DNA of 64,000 nucleotides from CAZKBP01 sp964551015 (lineage in GTDB: Bacteria; Bacteroidota; Bacteroidia; Cytophagales; Microscillaceae), in NCBI GenBank assembly GCA_964551015.1, contig CAZKBP010000006.1, positions 1 through 64,000 of the forward strand, in the 5' to 3' direction. Shown in pieces: positions 53,584 through 61,452 of this stretch (within the stretch, counting starts at the first letter, position 1; the number at the start of each line of letters is the position of its first letter). Both the position numbers and the translations under genes were made by a program. The notes under the pieces are model-generated. The model saw only the letters and a list, made by a program, of their open reading frames with translations, was not told the origin of the DNA and searched no databases.

Positions 53584-54198
53584 CTACTCAATTTCAAAAA
53601 TCGCATAGGGCTCTTGCAATTGAGGCTGCCCCCAGCCCATATCTCGCCCTGCATCTTCGGTAGCTTGTTTGATCTCGTCCGAATATACGTAGTCATCCAC
53701 CACAATGACTCCTCCTTTGGGGACAAACTTACCCCATTGGGTAATATCATTATAACAGGCTTGATAAGCATGCCAACCGTCCACGTAGAGTAACCGAATC
53801 TGGCCGCGCTCCCAAAATTTGTAATAATCATCACTCTTGGCCACGATGGGCACCACGGTATTTTCTACCTTGAATTGCACCAAATTTCTGAGAAAAAAAG
53901 GTAGTGTTTCCAAGGTAAACTGCGTCTCGGGGCGGGTTTCAGCAGTGCTGCGATCTCCAGTGTGGGGGTCAATGGCAAAAACTTTACGATTTGCATACCT
54001 GGAGGCCAGTAGCCCGTAGGCGAGACAAATGGTGCTTTTCCCCTGATAGCTACCGATTTCTACAATATCTCCTTCTACTTCAAGCTTTTTGGCATAGTTG
54101 TACAAGAGTTCGCCTTGCTCTGGTGAAAGCCAGCCTTCTACTTTCTTCAATTTCTTATAGACCGTAGGAAAGTTGTTAGTGATGGTTTTTTTGAGCAT
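53584..54198 (-). CDS. SAM-dependent methyltransferase (Methyltransf_24-type)
   Basis: A 204-residue enzyme. DIVEIGSYQGKSTICLAYGLL (motif I, about 45-65, two parts) and VFAIDPHTGDRS match the CmcI/Methyltransf_24 class. RLLYVDGWHAYQACYNDI (about 132-149) and GGVIVVDDYVYSDEIKQA supply the acidic metal-type site common to this group. In glycan loci such enzymes usually O-methylate sugars. The product probably modifies the exported polymer and could generate a cap recognised by Wzt. It stands between a sulfotransferase-like gene and wzm. Confidence 0.84.
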   Translation of the reverse strand: MLKKTITNNFPTVYKKLKKVEGWLSPEQGELLYNYAKKLEVEGDIVEIGSYQGKSTICLAYGLLASRYANRKVFAIDPHTGDRSTAETRPETQFTLETLPFFLRNLVQFKVENTVVPIVAKSDDYYKFWERGQIRLLYVDGWHAYQACYNDITQWGKFVPKGGVIVVDDYVYSDEIKQATEDAGRDMGWGQPQLQEPYAIFEIE

Positions 54199-54232
54199 AT
54201 CTGGATTGATTTAAGAGTTTTGACCAAAGGGA

Positions 54233-54249
54233 TGGCTAGTTTGTAGCCA
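54233..54249 (-). promoter_or_regulatory. Short hairpin upstream of the methyltransferase gene
   Basis: TGGCTA (54233-54238) and TAGCCA (54244-54249) pair perfectly with a 5-nt loop, and flanking CCAAAAG/CTTTGG sequences can extend it in minus-strand RNA. It lies 35 nt upstream of the gene ending at 54198, within the 249-bp gap after the sulfotransferase-like gene. It may be that gene's terminator or a leader structure. The rest of the gap (54199-54447) shows nothing else. Confidence 0.45.
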
Positions 54250-54447
54250 GAACTTTTGGGTATTATTTGTACACAAAGCTAAAACAAGTTCGGGAAACAG
54301 AAATAGAAGTGAGCAAAAAATGGCAAGAAAGTCCTTACTTGATAATTTATGACTTCTCTAAAAAAAGTATTTGCTCCTGACTGTACCCTATCCAAAGACG
54401 GTATCAACCAGAAGCAAAACTCAAAAGACTCAGGAAACAGAAAGCCA

Positions 54448-55209
54448 CTAGGCTCTTGTTTCTTTTATTTTCATGAAAAAATTCTCGATCTTAAATTTTA
54501 GCTTCTGGAAAAAAGTCTGTTTGTACTCTTTGCGATTGACTAGCTTATCATCCAGCCAGCCTTCAATCACTTTTTGCTCAGGAGCAGGAATACCGATAAA
54601 CGCACAGATGGCTTGTGTGCTTTTGTATTTATCATTCATCAGTTGATCAAAAGAGGTATTATGATAAGCTAATGCACTGTAGTGTGCCACGGCTTTTTCT
54701 CCAAAGGCTTTCCAGCGATAAATCCACTCTTTGATGTGCTCTGTATCGGCATTAGCCATGGCGGGATCATTGGAAGTTTGCCACATTCTTTGAATAGACT
54801 TCACGTGCGAATTGATCTCTCTTGAGGTCACGATCACTTTTACGTCGTACTTTTCTTGCATTTTCTCAGCCATCGGTAGGGCTAGAAAGCGAGGACACTT
54901 GATCGCCATTGCCTCGTGGTTTTCTATGACTTTTTGGATATAGGCTTGGTATTTTTCCAGACCAGCGTCAGCTTTGGCTTGTAAAGTGTCTAGCGTTGGT
55001 GGCTCTACTTTGCCGGGATAAATTTCATTGCTGAAGATCTCGATCAGAAGGTCTTCGTGCTCTGGGTCTTCAAAGAAACCCTTGGGGTTACGAGCGTCCC
55101 GGTAAGAAACCCCAGTAAAAATGCCACATTTGTTCAACAAACCCATCAGGGCAGAAGTACCTTCTCTCCCGTGGGCATAAGCAACTAATACTAATTTTTG
55201 TTTGGTCAT
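54448..55209 (-). CDS. Sulfotransferase-like protein
   Basis: A 253-residue protein. The opening LVLVAYAHGREGTSALMGLL (about 6-25) is a variant phosphosulfate-binding loop (GREGTS in place of GRSGTT/GMHRSGTS). RNPKGFFEDPEHEDLL matches the second region of capsule-type sulfotransferases, and VIVTSREINSHVKSIQ (about 124-139) is the probable 3'-phosphate site. The C-terminal LMNDKYKSTQAICAFIGIP is the usual late motif. It is the nearest sulfotransferase-like gene to the PAPS module, 169 bp from cysQ. It could also be a nucleotide-binding relative without sulfotransfer activity. Confidence 0.72.
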   Translation of the reverse strand: MTKQKLVLVAYAHGREGTSALMGLLNKCGIFTGVSYRDARNPKGFFEDPEHEDLLIEIFSNEIYPGKVEPPTLDTLQAKADAGLEKYQAYIQKVIENHEAMAIKCPRFLALPMAEKMQEKYDVKVIVTSREINSHVKSIQRMWQTSNDPAMANADTEHIKEWIYRWKAFGEKAVAHYSALAYHNTSFDQLMNDKYKSTQAICAFIGIPAPEQKVIEGWLDDKLVNRKEYKQTFFQKLKFKIENFFMKIKETRA

Positions 55210-55378
55210 GTTATTATCTGTGTAGTACGGGTCTGTAAATACAAATCTCGACTATAAGAGCTGCATCAAAGGAAAGCAAACCGTCTGTGTCGCTTGGCTT
55301 AGAAATAAAAGATGGATTAATTCTTAGATGGTTGGTGAGTAAATGCCGATTTGTAATTTCCCTCCTCTTTTTTACAAA

Positions 55379-56164
55379 TCAAGGCTTCTGATGATAAACT
55401 ACGAAATAAGGGTTTCTTAAGTTTTCTTTATTATAATTTAATTGGCTTTTGGTTTCATGATTAATTACGGCGCCTCCTGCTTCTTCGACCACGATTTGGG
55501 CGGCGGCAGTATCCCATTCCATCGTAGGTGCTAATCTTGGATAAACATGAGCCTTGCCTTCGGCCACGAGCATAAATTTGAGCGAACTTCCCATACTTAC
55601 GATTTCGTGCCTCGGATATTGCTCCATAAAAGCTTTTGTTTCATCGTTCAGGTGAGAGCGGGAAGCTACAATTTTGTAGTCCTCGTCCTCCTTGGGGCTT
55701 GCCGTCACGCTCAGTTTTTGTTTTGCGCCCTCTGTTTCCAAGTAAGCACCTTGTCCTTGGATAGCCGAATACATTTTTTCTAATACGGGCGGGTACACCA
55801 CTCCGAGCATAGATTTTCCTTGATGAATGAGCGCAATATTGACCGTAAACTCCCCGTTCTTCTTGATAAATTCCTTAGTCCCATCCAAGGGGTCGACCAT
55901 CCAAAAATATTCCCATTGGGATCTGGTTTGATAGTCAATGGCCTTTCCTTCTTCACTTAAAACCGGATAGGGGGTTTTTGCTAAATACCCCATGATACAC
56001 TCGTGGGCTTTGCGATCGGCAAGGGTAATGGGTGATTGGTCAGACTTTGCTTCCACGGAAAAGTCAGCACTATTATAAACCTCCATGATTTGTTGACCTG
56101 CCTCTTGGGCGGCTTGGACAGCGATTTGAAGTAGCGACTTGAGTTCATCGGCTTGCATAGGCAA
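55379..56164 (-). CDS. cysQ: 3'(2'),5'-Bisphosphate nucleotidase (CysQ)
   Basis: A 261-residue inositol-monophosphatase-family enzyme. Metal ligands are in LSEEGKAID (about 74-82) and VDPLDGTKEFIKKNGEFTVN (about 93-112). WDTAAAQIVVEEAGGAV near the C terminus holds the last Asp. It hydrolyses 3'-phosphoadenosine 5'-phosphate to AMP, removing the inhibitory by-product of every PAPS-dependent sulfotransfer. Placement between cysN and three sulfotransferase-like genes supports that role over general phosphatase activity. It is separated from cysN by a 317-bp gap. Confidence 0.93.
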   Translation of the reverse strand: MPMQADELKSLLQIAVQAAQEAGQQIMEVYNSADFSVEAKSDQSPITLADRKAHECIMGYLAKTPYPVLSEEGKAIDYQTRSQWEYFWMVDPLDGTKEFIKKNGEFTVNIALIHQGKSMLGVVYPPVLEKMYSAIQGQGAYLETEGAKQKLSVTASPKEDEDYKIVASRSHLNDETKAFMEQYPRHEIVSMGSSLKFMLVAEGKAHVYPRLAPTMEWDTAAAQIVVEEAGGAVINHETKSQLNYNKENLRNPYFVVYHQKP

Positions 56165-56481
56165 TTCGGGTAGTTTGTATAGTTTTTATTTTGTCTAGGT
56201 AATTCAGCAGTTATCCGTTACACATCTCTTTTTCAGAGTTTTAACGGTATTTTTCGTGTCCAATCCTTGTGGCCAATACATTTTTTCTTGATTAGTCCTT
56301 TTCAGGATGTCAAGTTAAGAAAATAAGTTTTTGGCAAAAAATATCTATGGGCATTTGACACAAAAAATCACTGCTTACCTGTAATAATTTTACAGGAAAA
56401 TGATTAGCCAGCCCACACTCAGATAGAACTGAGCGTGAGCCTTGTTGCTTACCATAAGTAGGAATGTCTACCTGAGGAGTC
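56165..56481. other. Gap between cysN and cysQ with terminator-like hairpins
   Basis: About 317 bp without a gene. Besides the strong hairpin at 56411-56440, CCTGTAA (56378-56384) pairs with TTACAGG (56390-56396). The left half is AT-rich and probably carries the promoter for cysQ and the downstream glycan genes. Confidence 0.5.
56411..56440 (-). terminator. Strand-specific hairpin after cysN
   Basis: A 12-bp stem joins 56411-56422 with 56429-56440 over a 6-nt loop. Two positions (56413/56438 and 56417/56434) are C-A mismatches in plus-strand RNA but G-U pairs in minus-strand RNA, so the structure fits the cysN transcript. It lies 41 nt past the cysN stop. The following minus-strand sequence is only weakly T-rich (AATCATTTT). 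Confidence 0.65.
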
Positions 56482-57744
56482 TTAGATGATCATCCCCGCG
56501 GCCACGGTTTCATTGGTGTGCTCATCCACCAGGATTAAGCTACCCGTGGTGCGGTTTTTACGATAACTATCAAAGAACAAAGGAGCGGTAGTTCTTAACT
56601 TGACCCGAGCGATATCATTCATTTGAATATCTTTGTCATTCTCGATGCGGTGCAAGGTATTCACATCCATTTTGTAGTTAATATCCTTGATCATCGCTCT
56701 GGCTTCTCTGGCCGTGTGGCGGATGTAATATTTAGCACGCGGCTTGGGTGGCTCAGGATTCAGCCAGCAGAGCATCGCCTCTACATCTTGTCCAACGGTA
56801 GGCTGATTATTGGTCCGCACGATCATATCGCCACGGCTGATGTCAATATCGTCTTCCAAAGTCATAGAAACCGACATGGGGGCAAAAGCCTCTTCGAGAT
56901 GCCCTTCGTAAGTATCAATGGCTTTGATTTTGGAAGTAAAACCAGAAGGCAGTACCATTACTTCGTCGCCTGGCTTGAAAATACCACTGGCAATTCGTCC
57001 GGCGTAGCCACGATAATCGTGATGCTCTGTAGTATGAGGGCGGATGACATACTGCACGGGAAAACGGCAATCAATATGGTTGTAATCGCTACCGATGTAG
57101 ATATTTTCTAGCATATAGATAAGCGTCGCCCCTCCGTACCAATCCGTGTGCTGAGAGCGGGTTACGACGTTATCACCGTGGAGGGCGCTGATGGGCACAA
57201 AATGCACATCTGGAATCTCTAATTTGGCAGAGAATTTCTTAAAATCTCTCACGATATTCTCGTAGACTTCTTGGTCGTAGTCAACCAAATCCATTTTATT
57301 GACACAGACGATCACGTGAGGAATTTTCAAAAGAGAAGCAATGATGGCGTGGCGACAGGTTTGTTCTAGGATTCCTTTGCGAGCATCTACTAGAATCAGG
57401 GCTAGGTTTGCGGTAGAAGCACCCGTTACCATGTTTCGGGTGTATTGGATGTGCCCGGGGGTATCGGCGATAATAAACTTACGACGGGGCGTGGCAAAGT
57501 AGCGATAAGCCACATCGATGGTGATTCCTTGCTCTCTTTCGGCCTTCAGACCATCCGTTAGTAGGGATAAATCCACGTGGTCTAAGCCTTTGTGTTTACT
57601 GCTTTTTTCTACGGCTTCTAGTTGATCCTCGAAGATGGTTTTAGAATCATACAACATTCTACCAATGAGGGTACTCTTTCCGTCATCTACGCTACCTGCG
57701 GTGGTAAAGCGCAGTAGCTCCATATCTAAATAATCGTTATGCAT
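56482..57744 (-). CDS. cysN: Sulfate adenylyltransferase subunit 1 (GTPase)
   Basis: A 420-residue EF-Tu-like GTPase, the usual size for stand-alone CysN in this phylum. The P-loop GSVDDGKST (17-25), switch region EQGITIDVAYRYF, DTPGH (94-98) and NKMD (149-152) are intact. It drives ATP sulfurylase: with CysD it makes adenosine 5'-phosphosulfate from ATP and sulfate, coupled to GTP hydrolysis. No CysC is fused to it; a separate cysC is present. The gene follows cysD by 88 bp. That spacer contains degenerate GTTAGAGGTGG word repeats. Confidence 0.96.
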   Translation of the reverse strand: MHNDYLDMELLRFTTAGSVDDGKSTLIGRMLYDSKTIFEDQLEAVEKSSKHKGLDHVDLSLLTDGLKAEREQGITIDVAYRYFATPRRKFIIADTPGHIQYTRNMVTGASTANLALILVDARKGILEQTCRHAIIASLLKIPHVIVCVNKMDLVDYDQEVYENIVRDFKKFSAKLEIPDVHFVPISALHGDNVVTRSQHTDWYGGATLIYMLENIYIGSDYNHIDCRFPVQYVIRPHTTEHHDYRGYAGRIASGIFKPGDEVMVLPSGFTSKIKAIDTYEGHLEEAFAPMSVSMTLEDDIDISRGDMIVRTNNQPTVGQDVEAMLCWLNPEPPKPRAKYYIRHTAREARAMIKDINYKMDVNTLHRIENDKDIQMNDIARVKLRTTAPLFFDSYRKNRTTGSLILVDEHTNETVAAGMII

Positions 57745-57832
57745 TTTCTTTCGGTGTTTAGAGGTGGTGAAATGGGTTGCCAGTTAGAGGTGGCAGGTTA
57801 GGAACTCTGCTTGAAACCTGCGACCTGAAACT
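57745..57832. repeat. Degenerate direct repeats in the cysD-cysN spacer
   Basis: TTAGAGGTGG occurs at about 57760 and again near 57784, and GGCAGGTT can pair with AACCTGC in the same spacer. It resembles the decayed repeat words found elsewhere between genes in this window. No gene is present. Confidence 0.5.
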
Positions 57833-58738
57833 TTAAAAGTATCCTTGTTTTTTACGGTCTTCCATGGCCGTTTCGGAGCGTTTGTCATCCGCTCTTCCGC
57901 CACGTTCGGTGGTACGGGTAGAGGCTACTTCTTCGATGATGGCTTCTAGGGTATCGGCATCTGAGAAGCTAGCTCCGGTACAGGTCATATCACCGATGGT
58001 ACGGAAGCGTACGCGCATTTCCTTCACTTCTTCTTCGTCTTTCAAGTTCATGAAATCAGAGTAAGCTAGGATCACACCGTCGCGTTCAAAACAAGGTCGC
58101 TTATGGGAGAAATAAAGCGAAGGAATCTCGATTTCTTCCAGCAGAATGTACTGCCAGATATCCATCTCTGTCCAGTTACTGATGGGGAATACCCGGAAAT
58201 GCTCACCCACTTGCTTGCGTCCATTAAAGAGATTCCAAAGTTCAGGTCTTTGGTTTTTGGGGTCCCACTGGCCGAATTCATCTCGGTGCGAGAAGAAGCG
58301 TTCTTTGGCGCGGGCTTTTTCTTCGTCTCGGCGGGCTCCACCGAGGGCAGCATCAAATTTATGCTCTTCCAGTGCATCCAGAAGGGTAACGATTTGCAGA
58401 CCGTTACGGCTGGCGTTGACCCCTTTTTCTTCCATGACTCTACCGCTATCAATGGATTCTTGCACGGAACCGACAATGAGGTTGGCTCCTAGTTTGTCCA
58501 TCAATCGGTCTCTAAACTCGATGGTTTCTGGGAAATTATGTCCAGTATCTACGTGTAACAAAGGGAAGGGAATTTTGGCGGGATGAAAAGCTTTCATGGC
58601 CAGATGTGTCATCACGATGGAGTCTTTTCCACCAGAGAACATCAGGACAGGTTTCTCAAACTGAGCCACCACTTCGCGGATTACATAAATAGATTCGGAT
58701 TCTAGTTCACGTAAGTGAGTAATATAGTAACTATGCAT
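57833..58738 (-). CDS. cysD: Sulfate adenylyltransferase subunit 2
   Basis: A 301-residue N-type ATP pyrophosphatase. SGGKDS (35-40) is the PP-loop, followed by LLHVDTGHNFPETIEFRD and GGARRDEEKARAKER. The C-terminal RFRTIGDMTCTGA and TERGGRADDKRSE segments are specific to CysD rather than to PAPS reductase (CysH). It makes APS with CysN. Full length and well conserved. It follows cysC by 2 bp, so cysC, cysD and probably cysN form one unit. Confidence 0.96.
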   Translation of the reverse strand: MHSYYITHLRELESESIYVIREVVAQFEKPVLMFSGGKDSIVMTHLAMKAFHPAKIPFPLLHVDTGHNFPETIEFRDRLMDKLGANLIVGSVQESIDSGRVMEEKGVNASRNGLQIVTLLDALEEHKFDAALGGARRDEEKARAKERFFSHRDEFGQWDPKNQRPELWNLFNGRKQVGEHFRVFPISNWTEMDIWQYILLEEIEIPSLYFSHKRPCFERDGVILAYSDFMNLKDEEEVKEMRVRFRTIGDMTCTGASFSDADTLEAIIEEVASTRTTERGGRADDKRSETAMEDRKKQGYF

Positions 58739-58740
58739 GA

Positions 58741-59340
58741 TTAAGTAAGCTGTATGGTACTACTAATTCGGTTATAAATTTGCTCAACGGCTACTTCTTC
58801 GGATTGTAAATGGGTATCTACTTTGACCTCAGGATCGAGGGGTTCTTCAAAGGGAGAGTCGATGCCCGTGAAATTTTTGATAATGCCTGCGCGTGCTTTT
58901 TTGTAGAGTCCTTTCACATCTCTTTCTTCACAGATTTCCAGAGGGCAATGCACGAATACTTCCACGTACTCTCCTTCTGCTAACAGTTCTCGAACCATTT
59001 GCCGATCTTCACGAAAAGGAGAGATAAAAGCGGTCAATACCACCAAACCTGCATCTACCATGAGTTTGGCGACTTCGCCGATGCGACGAATATTTTCTTT
59101 GCGATCTTCGGCAGTGAAGCTCAGGTCTTTACAAAGTCCAGCCCGCACATTGTCTCCATCTAGGATATAAGTACGGCAACCTTGCTGGTGGAGCTTTTGC
59201 TCGACGAGGTTGGCTAGGGTAGATTTGCCGGAGCCAGACAGTCCGGTAAACCAAATCAAGGCCGGGCGGTGCTGATTAAGCGCACTCCTCGCTTCCTTGT
59301 CAATTTGATGCTGCTGCGGAATAATATACTTGTTTTCCAT
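58741..59340 (-). CDS. cysC: Adenylylsulfate kinase
   Basis: A 199-residue kinase that phosphorylates APS to PAPS. The P-loop is FTGLSGSGKST (31-41). LDGDNVRAGLCKDLSFTAEDR (two halves, about 60-80), FISPFREDRQMVREL and FVHCPLEICEERDVKGLYKKAR are all diagnostic. Having a separate cysC means the pathway reaches PAPS. PAPS is needed for sulfotransferases and is not required by APS-reducing assimilation. It is the first sulfation gene, 57 bp after the PseB-like gene. Confidence 0.96.
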   Translation of the reverse strand: MENKYIIPQQHQIDKEARSALNQHRPALIWFTGLSGSGKSTLANLVEQKLHQQGCRTYILDGDNVRAGLCKDLSFTAEDRKENIRRIGEVAKLMVDAGLVVLTAFISPFREDRQMVRELLAEGEYVEVFVHCPLEICEERDVKGLYKKARAGIIKNFTGIDSPFEEPLDPEVKVDTHLQSEEVAVEQIYNRISSTIQLT

Positions 59341-59397
59341 ATGTATCGGTAAGTTTGGTAGATGTACGTTATTTAAGATTTTAAGGTTCGGCCTTGT

Positions 59398-60414
59398 TTA
59401 ATAATCCCATCCGCTTTCCAAAAATGCATCAATTTGTGCTTGAATCTCTACAATACTTAGCTTTTCCACGTTTTGATCGGAAGTGTAAGCTTCCTGAAAA
59501 GAAACCAAGTGGAGATTCAAATCAGGGGAGGGCACTTGACCCGGCGGAAAGATTACAAAGTGCTCTCCAGTATCGTAGGTTCGTGAGATTTCTCCCGCAT
59601 GGATCAGTTCTTCATGTAGTTTCTCTCCGGGTCGGAGACCAATAATTTCCTGCTGACAATCAGGGCATAAAGCCTCCGCCAACTGGGTAATTTGGTAAGA
59701 AGGAGCCTTGGATATAAAAATCTCTCCTCCTCGGCTGTGTTCAATGGCATAGACAATCAACTGGCTCTCGATTCCCACTGGGACACTAAAGCGTGTCATT
59801 TTGGGATGAGTAATGGGAAGTACCTTTTTCTTTTTTTCTTCCAGAAAAAGGGGTACGACCGAACCCCGACTCCCGATCACATTGCCATAGCGTACCAAAG
59901 AAAAAACACTTGCTGATTGGTCGCGTCCTGCTTGTAAGAAAAGTTTCTCGGCGCAAAGTTTGGACGCTCCATAGAGGCTCACTGGATGCACGGCCTTATC
60001 TGAGGAAAGGGCAATTACTCGCTTTACCCCACAGGTACGAGCCGCGGCTATGACGTGGCTTGCACCCAATACATTGGTTTTGATAAATTCCATGGGGTTC
60101 TGTTCCGAGGTATCTACCTGCTTGAGGGCGGCCGCGTGAATGATTACTTCTATTCCTTGGAAAACTTCTCTCAATCTTGCCTCATCTCTCACATCTCCTA
60201 AAACATAGCGTAGGGCGGGATATTTTTTGGGAGAAAACTTCCGAGCCATTTGGTACTGCTTATATTCATCTCGTGAAAAAATAATAATTTGCTCAAAATG
60301 CGTGTAATTTTGCAGGAGATGCTGGACAAAACGCTGTCCAAAAGAGCCAGTTCCCCCGGTGATGAGGATGGATTTAAAAGAACGCAAAGGGGTCATTGAT
60401 CTGGTTTTTGACAC
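59398..60414 (-). CDS. PseB-like UDP-N-acetylglucosamine 4,6-dehydratase
   Basis: A 338-residue extended SDR enzyme. ILITGGTGSFGQRFV (about 16-30) is the NAD(P)-binding motif. HAAALKQVDTSEQNPMEFIKTN and ALSSDKAVHPVSLYGASK (Y148, K152) match the inverting PseB/FlaA1/CapE dehydratase group. Those enzymes turn UDP-GlcNAc into a 4-keto-6-deoxy sugar, the first step to pseudaminic acid, FucNAc or related deoxy sugars. PseC, PseH, PseG and PseI are not adjacent; a DegT-type aminotransferase lies at 43226. It opens the glycan locus on the minus strand, 42 bp past the M48 gene. The exact product sugar is unknown. Confidence 0.86.
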   Translation of the reverse strand: MSKTRSMTPLRSFKSILITGGTGSFGQRFVQHLLQNYTHFEQIIIFSRDEYKQYQMARKFSPKKYPALRYVLGDVRDEARLREVFQGIEVIIHAAALKQVDTSEQNPMEFIKTNVLGASHVIAAARTCGVKRVIALSSDKAVHPVSLYGASKLCAEKLFLQAGRDQSASVFSLVRYGNVIGSRGSVVPLFLEEKKKKVLPITHPKMTRFSVPVGIESQLIVYAIEHSRGGEIFISKAPSYQITQLAEALCPDCQQEIIGLRPGEKLHEELIHAGEISRTYDTGEHFVIFPPGQVPSPDLNLHLVSFQEAYTSDQNVEKLSIVEIQAQIDAFLESGWDY

Positions 60415-60456
60415 GAATAAGCATGAAATGAACGATACGCGAATGGCTTAGCCATT

Positions 60457-61278
60457 TTAGGGTAAGCTATTTTTGAGTGCTTGGTAATTGTAGCCACTGA
60501 GCTGCGTGCTACAACCTATACTTCGGGCTTTGGCATGAATATCTGCTACCCGATTTTCAGAGCTAGGGTGTGTGCTTAGAAATTGCGGGGGGGCTTGACT
60601 GTTGCCTTCTTCTAGAATTTTTTCAAAAAAACCTGCTGCTCCATTGCATTGATAATCAGTCTGTGCCAGATATTCTACCGAGTAGGCATCGGCTTCACTC
60701 TCCATATCCCTACCAAACTTCAGGCCCGCCAGATTACCCGTGACTCCTCCTAAGATTTGCCCCAAAAGGCCAGGATTTCTACCCAACACGGCTCCCAGTA
60801 CCATCGATACCCCGTACTGCTTGGTCATATTGCGCGTGGAGTGCCGGCGGTCGGCGTGGGCGATTTCGTGCCCCAGTACCCCTGCTAATTGATCTTCATT
60901 ATCCAAGTATTTGATCAGCCCGGTGTAGACATAGATGTATCCACCCGGTGTAACGAAGGCATTGAGCGTTTGATCATCACGGATGATGTAAAGCTCCCAA
61001 GCAAATTGGTCTTTGTACTGGACTTGCCCAGAGCTCAAGATCCGATCTCTGATTTGCTCTAATAGTTGATAAGATTTTTGGTATCGCCTGCGATCCAGAA
61101 TAGGATAAGTTTTGGGATCTTTGGCAATCTCTTCTTGGAGTTGCTTACCCAGTTTGATATCATCTTCTACACTGAACAGGTTGAGATCTCTGAAAAATTG
61201 TGCTTGCACTCCTTGATGCCATGCACTGCTTACACAAAACATCAGTATGAGACAGAATAAACGAATAGATGGTTTCAT
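60457..61278 (-). CDS. Exported M48-family metalloprotease
   Basis: A 273-residue protein with a cleavable signal peptide (hydrophobic 6-19, likely cut after VQA). The zinc motif GHEIAHADRRH gives H137, E138 and H141, with the third ligand probably E193 in DMESEAD. ITPGGYIYVYTGL-like sequence (about 109-121) and STHPSSENRVADIH at the C terminus match the BepA/LoiP group of periplasmic quality-control peptidases, though no TPR domain follows. It probably degrades misfolded envelope proteins. It precedes the glycan locus on the same strand without a clear functional link. Confidence 0.88.
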   Translation of the reverse strand: MKPSIRLFCLILMFCVSSAWHQGVQAQFFRDLNLFSVEDDIKLGKQLQEEIAKDPKTYPILDRRRYQKSYQLLEQIRDRILSSGQVQYKDQFAWELYIIRDDQTLNAFVTPGGYIYVYTGLIKYLDNEDQLAGVLGHEIAHADRRHSTRNMTKQYGVSMVLGAVLGRNPGLLGQILGGVTGNLAGLKFGRDMESEADAYSVEYLAQTDYQCNGAAGFFEKILEEGNSQAPPQFLSTHPSSENRVADIHAKARSIGCSTQLSGYNYQALKNSLP

Positions 61279-61452
61279 ATTTATTTATATAAATTTAGAA
61301 TTTAGTAGCTAGAATTCAGGAGCATTACTCAGATGCGCGTTCCAGTTTTTGCTTTACTGATCGCTTCTAGCCATCAGCTTCTCTCCACCCATCTCAAATG
61401 CTGGTGCTGACTCTTTGCCCCTTCCCACAACGAAATTTCCCCCGAATTTATT

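Noticed and set aside
36542..60414. Glycan locus as a Wzx/Wzy-type pathway
   Set aside because: Wzm and Wzt are clearly present, and no convincing Wzx flippase, Wzy polymerase or Wzc chain-length protein is seen, though the 676-residue membrane protein remains unassigned.
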